A stretch of 64,000 nucleotides of DNA from Spinacia oleracea (Eukaryota; Streptophyta; Magnoliopsida; Caryophyllales; Amaranthaceae): assembly GCF_020520425.1 (NCBI RefSeq), contig NC_079492.1, forward strand, positions 143,561,861 to 143,625,860. Reading direction: 5' to 3'. A model generated the notes under the pieces. The model was given only the letters and a program-made list of their open reading frames with translations. It did no database searches and was not told the origin of the DNA. Shown here in pieces: positions 60,941 through 64,000 of this stretch. A program made the translations under genes and the position numbers. The number at the start of each line of letters is the position of its first letter. The stretch's first letter is position 1.

Positions 60941-61639
60941 GAAAGGTCAGATATATCTTCCGTTCAAATTTCTCGCCCAGAAACCAACGGCAATTTCCAT
61001 TACAACACTGAGTAATTAAAAAACACCTAATAATAAAATAAGAATCGTGAAAATATATATATGTGGTTGCCTCACTTTCTGAATTTCTGGGTCCTGACAA
61101 AATTATCACAATAATAATTCAAATTTTTTAATCTTCACGTATGGGCAAGAAAGAGGGGTTTTGTGGCTGAAAAACATGCCAGAAATAGAATATTACTCCG
61201 TACCTTTCTTCAATACATAAGTGTGTCAGAAACAGCTCTTGGATTCTTGAAGACTTCGACTATCTTTGCGAATGTGGTGTTGATTTTTTAAGAGTAGGTG
61301 TTTAATTTTATGCTTTTAGCCTCACTTTTATTTTCTTTTCAACGAAGATTTTTTTTTTTTTTTTTTAACCAAAATGAGCTAGAAGGACAATTACAAATTA
61401 CAAACGGGAGGAAGATTTAAACATGCGATTTAGGCTTTATCTTCTTCACCTGCTTTGTCCTGGTTTTTCTAGTTTATGTTTTGATCTGGTTTGATTAAGT
61501 CCGTTCTGATCTGAATGTCTTCAGTGAGCGATTCTTTTTATATATATTGTCTGGTTTGATCTAGTCTGTTTAATAAATAAATAAAAGTGGAAAAGACCAG
61601 AGCCTTACTATACACATATTATTGATCAAAATATGATTT
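60941..61639. other. Upstream region of SPA
   Basis: AT-rich, with a (TA)4 run near 61053 and a T homopolymer near 61350. No gene. Confidence 0.4.
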
Positions 61640-61905
61640 ATGCACCCGAGTGCACAATGCTCACTTTGCACCCTGTTTTTAAATGAATATATAGTTCAAA
61701 CACAAATAACATATTGTTCATATCCAAAGAACATTTAGCCAATGAACATATAGTTCAAATCCATAGAACATATAGTTCAAATCCATAGAACATATAGTTT
61801 AAATATTTCACTAGTACATGTACATTGAAATAATTCTCAATGTTCATTATATTTTCAATAAATGTTCAACAGGGTGCACCATGAGCACTGTGCACCCGGG
61901 TGTAT
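61640..61905. mobile_element. Small TIR element with internal tandem repeats
   Basis: Inverted ends of about 35 bp: ATGCACCCGAGTGCACAATG and the complement of CAGTGTGCACCCGGGTGTAT-like right end. Inside, GAACATATAGTTCAAATCCA is repeated three to four times (61700-61800). Superfamily unassigned. Confidence 0.65.
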
Positions 61906-62674
61906 AATTAAAATTGCGATTATTGATATTGATTTGAACCACTATATCAAAACATCATTGGATTTAATGAAGATATGTGAATGTGCACAAGAAATTTACA
62001 AATTGAACGGTGTATCTGAGTGTACAAATCAATAATTTATTTGTAAATCGAATATGAATTCTACTAGGGAGTACTATGGTGAAACAATTCCTACACTTTG
62101 TTATTTCATAATTTTCTTACTCCGTATTATTTATTCTGTCCGATTCAATTTATTTTGTCTAAATTTATTTTTAAAAATACATTCACATCAATTTAGAACG
62201 CAAGATGCATTAAAAAGACCACTTAATTAAAGTGGGATACAAATTTTCAAAGTGGTTACAAGTTAGACATTACGATTACATACCATGATATATACCACAC
62301 ATTCATTCCTTTGTACTTTTCGTTTTAAAATTCTCTCTCAATCACATAACTTGGAACACACGAATGATCCATCACCTTCAGTTCAAAAAACAAATTAGCA
62401 GAGCATCTGAGCTACTGAAAATGCATGATACGTGTTATGTTGCTATTGGACCAAATGGTGACAAACAAAGATGAACATGTGGAAGTAGAAAGGATGAGAA
62501 ATTGGGGATATGATGGCCATTGCATGAAAGGTTAAGCTATGCTATGCGTGGCAATCAAAATTTCTAAAGCATTATGTCTTATGATATCACCGCATTAATT
62601 TCTTACCTCTTGATTCTTGAACAGTTTTTACGAGAGAGTTGGTACAAGAATTAAACGATATACTTTGTACTATG
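61906..62674. other. AT-rich spacer
   Basis: Contains a diverged, single CTCCGTATTATTTATTCTGT left-end-like word at 62120. No gene. Confidence 0.4.
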
Positions 62675-62790
62675 TTTTTTTTTTGGTGCGAATGAGCCAT
62701 AAGGGCGGGGATGAGAATCGATCCTAGGATCATCTGGAACCGGGATGGAAGCTCTAACCAAGTAACCAACTGAGCTATCCATCACTCTCA
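62675..62790 (-). mobile_element. tRNA-derived SINE, second copy
   Basis: Same family as 46514-46658: B box GGATCGATTCTC, A box TAGCTCAGTTGG, 10 bp A-tail on the minus strand. It has an extra 8 bases by local duplication (CTAACCAAGTAACCAACTGAG) next to the A box. A convincing target duplication is not visible (only TATGT on both sides). Confidence 0.8.
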
Positions 62791-63475
62791 GTTATGTAAT
62801 TTATATAATTATAACAAATTTTAGCAGGGATGTCTCTAAATACACTACGAAATGTTCCGTCTGGGGTGGGATCACCCAATGTTTAACTAACATTTGCCAT
62901 TGCTTGGTCTATATAGTTGTGAGGTCTTAATCTATTGGTTAAGACTGAAGTCCGTATACAGTAGGTTCAAATTTTATTTGTATATACATCTCAAAATTTT
63001 ATAGTTAATGGTAATTTTATTTTTATTTTTGAAAGAATCAAAAATATAAAAAAAAAATGGTTGTTGAAAAATAATCGTTACATGGCACACCAAGATTGGC
63101 TAAAAATTCCCCATCCAAAAGCAAAAACTCACCGTGTCATGGAGATTTTCATTTCCCCCTCAGCTCACTCTGTGAGGAAAATTCCCCACCTTGAACAACC
63201 ACATTTTTCATTTTTTTCACTACTTTTTGCCCTTAGGCAAAAATTTTGCCCACCACTAAAATACTCTTACGGCCTGTTTAATAGTCGGTAATAAACGGCG
63301 GGAATAAGAATAAATCCTAGTATTATTTGGCAAGAAATTAACATCATGAGGCCCATGGTAATGAAATTTTGTGTCAAGTTTGGTGTTTTTCTTCATAGAT
63401 TTACATTCCCATCTAATATCACTCCCCAAATGGTAATGGATGGTAATGGAAATAACACACATATCAACTAAAAGA
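62791..63475. other. Spacer
   Basis: No gene seen. 63280-63460 includes a CCTGTTTAATAGTCGGTAAT start that resembles a MITE end, without an identified partner. Confidence 0.35.
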
Positions 63476-63600
63476 CAAATAGCTAAAAGACAAAAAAGGA
63501 AGTACCATTCATGTAAAAAAAAGTACCATTCTGTAAAAAAAAAGTATCATTCTGTAAAAAAAAAGTACCATTAGTGTTTAAAAAGTACCATTTAATTACT
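63476..63600 (+). repeat. Minisatellite, about 21 bp unit
   Basis: AAGTACCATTCTGTAAAAAA and variants occur five times in tandem with drifting spacers. Confidence 0.85.
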
Positions 63601-64000
63601 TTTTTGTCCTTTTCCTATTTTGTCTTATATTTTAATATGTATTTTCCCATACATATCTGATATGTATTTGTACTCCCTGAGAATGTTAGCTGGTTTAGAA
63701 TCAAAATTTAAAAATAGTCCTTTGGAAATAATTTTATTAGAGTAGCCAATTGTGAAATCTAACCCCACAATTCCAGAAGGGCCACAGCCAGCCATAGGGC
63801 CCACAACCTGCAAAAGTGTGAGATCAGACGTGAACCTTTAGAATTTTGTTTAACTTGGTACGGAGTACAAGTGTATAACCGCACAACACTTGTTAGTTTA
63901 ATTTAATCAAGAAAAATGTGCAAATACATGGCGATAAACAGTCCACGTCAAACATTGATCAACAAATATCTGCACAAGTGATCATCACGTGGACATGCAT
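63601..64000. other. Spacer to the window end
   Basis: AT-rich; no gene, repeat or RNA recognised. Confidence 0.4.

Noticed and set aside
62905-62985. Another tRNA-like or SINE-like segment (TTGGTTAAGACTGAAGTCC, GGTTCAAATTTT)
   Set aside because: Only B-box-like wording; no tail, partner copy or target duplication could be shown. The similar phrases at 22235 and 37680 are equally weak.

Overview
This is nuclear genomic DNA from a flowering plant. The genes are split by introns with GT..AG borders, and most of the non-genic sequence is plant transposable elements (Ty3/gypsy, CACTA, Helitron, MULE, Tourist, Stowaway-like, tRNA-derived SINE and LINE relics). The encoded proteins are eudicot-like. 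A Tat-lineage element with an antisense ORF and the short tRNA-derived SINEs would fit Caryophyllales/Amaranthaceae (beet/spinach relatives), but the species assignment is inference.

Layout: 1-1.6 kb is the 3' end of a Tat-lineage Ty3/gypsy element: an antisense ORF with its own TATA box, a polypurine tract and the 3' LTR. 3.4-8.3 kb is a complete non-autonomous CACTA element with a TTT target duplication. 8.4-21.5 kb is an old, unequal tandem duplication. The downstream copy carries an intact two-exon RuvB-like 2 AAA+ helicase gene. The upstream copy keeps only its promoter, start codon and part of the end of exon 1; the bulk of exon 1 is replaced by a DUF6598 gene. 22.5-30.5 kb holds two minus-strand genes, a small DUF7722 protein and an eight-exon CMP-sialic-acid-transporter-like nucleotide-sugar transporter. 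30.9-37.3 kb is a nest: a MITE inside a MITE of the same family, with a truncated Tekay/Del-like retrotransposon (2.77 kb 5' LTR, tRNA-iMet primer site, extra ORF, cut-off gag) inside the inner one. 37.4-42.9 kb has a Helitron, a truncated CACTA end carrying a gene fragment and a Tourist element. 43.6-47.1 kb is the HT1 Raf-like kinase gene and 48.8-49.4 kb an S-protein-homologue-like gene. 53.7-60.9 kb is a minus-strand SPA (suppressor of phyA) gene. The last 3 kb contain small elements only.

The host genes form no operon or pathway. HT1 (CO2/stomatal signalling) and SPA (COP1/SPA light-signalling E3 ligase), RuvB-like 2 (chromatin remodelling, R2TP) and the sugar-nucleotide transporter (Golgi) are independent loci. 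The most instructive structures are the RVB2/DUF6598 chimeric duplication, in which paralogous empty sites date several insertions, the antisense retrotransposon ORF with its own promoter, and the triple nested insertion. I did not find a defence island or a clearly new multi-gene system.

Coordinates of exons were derived by hand from splice signals and protein-family continuity; every multi-exon model listed keeps frame across all junctions.
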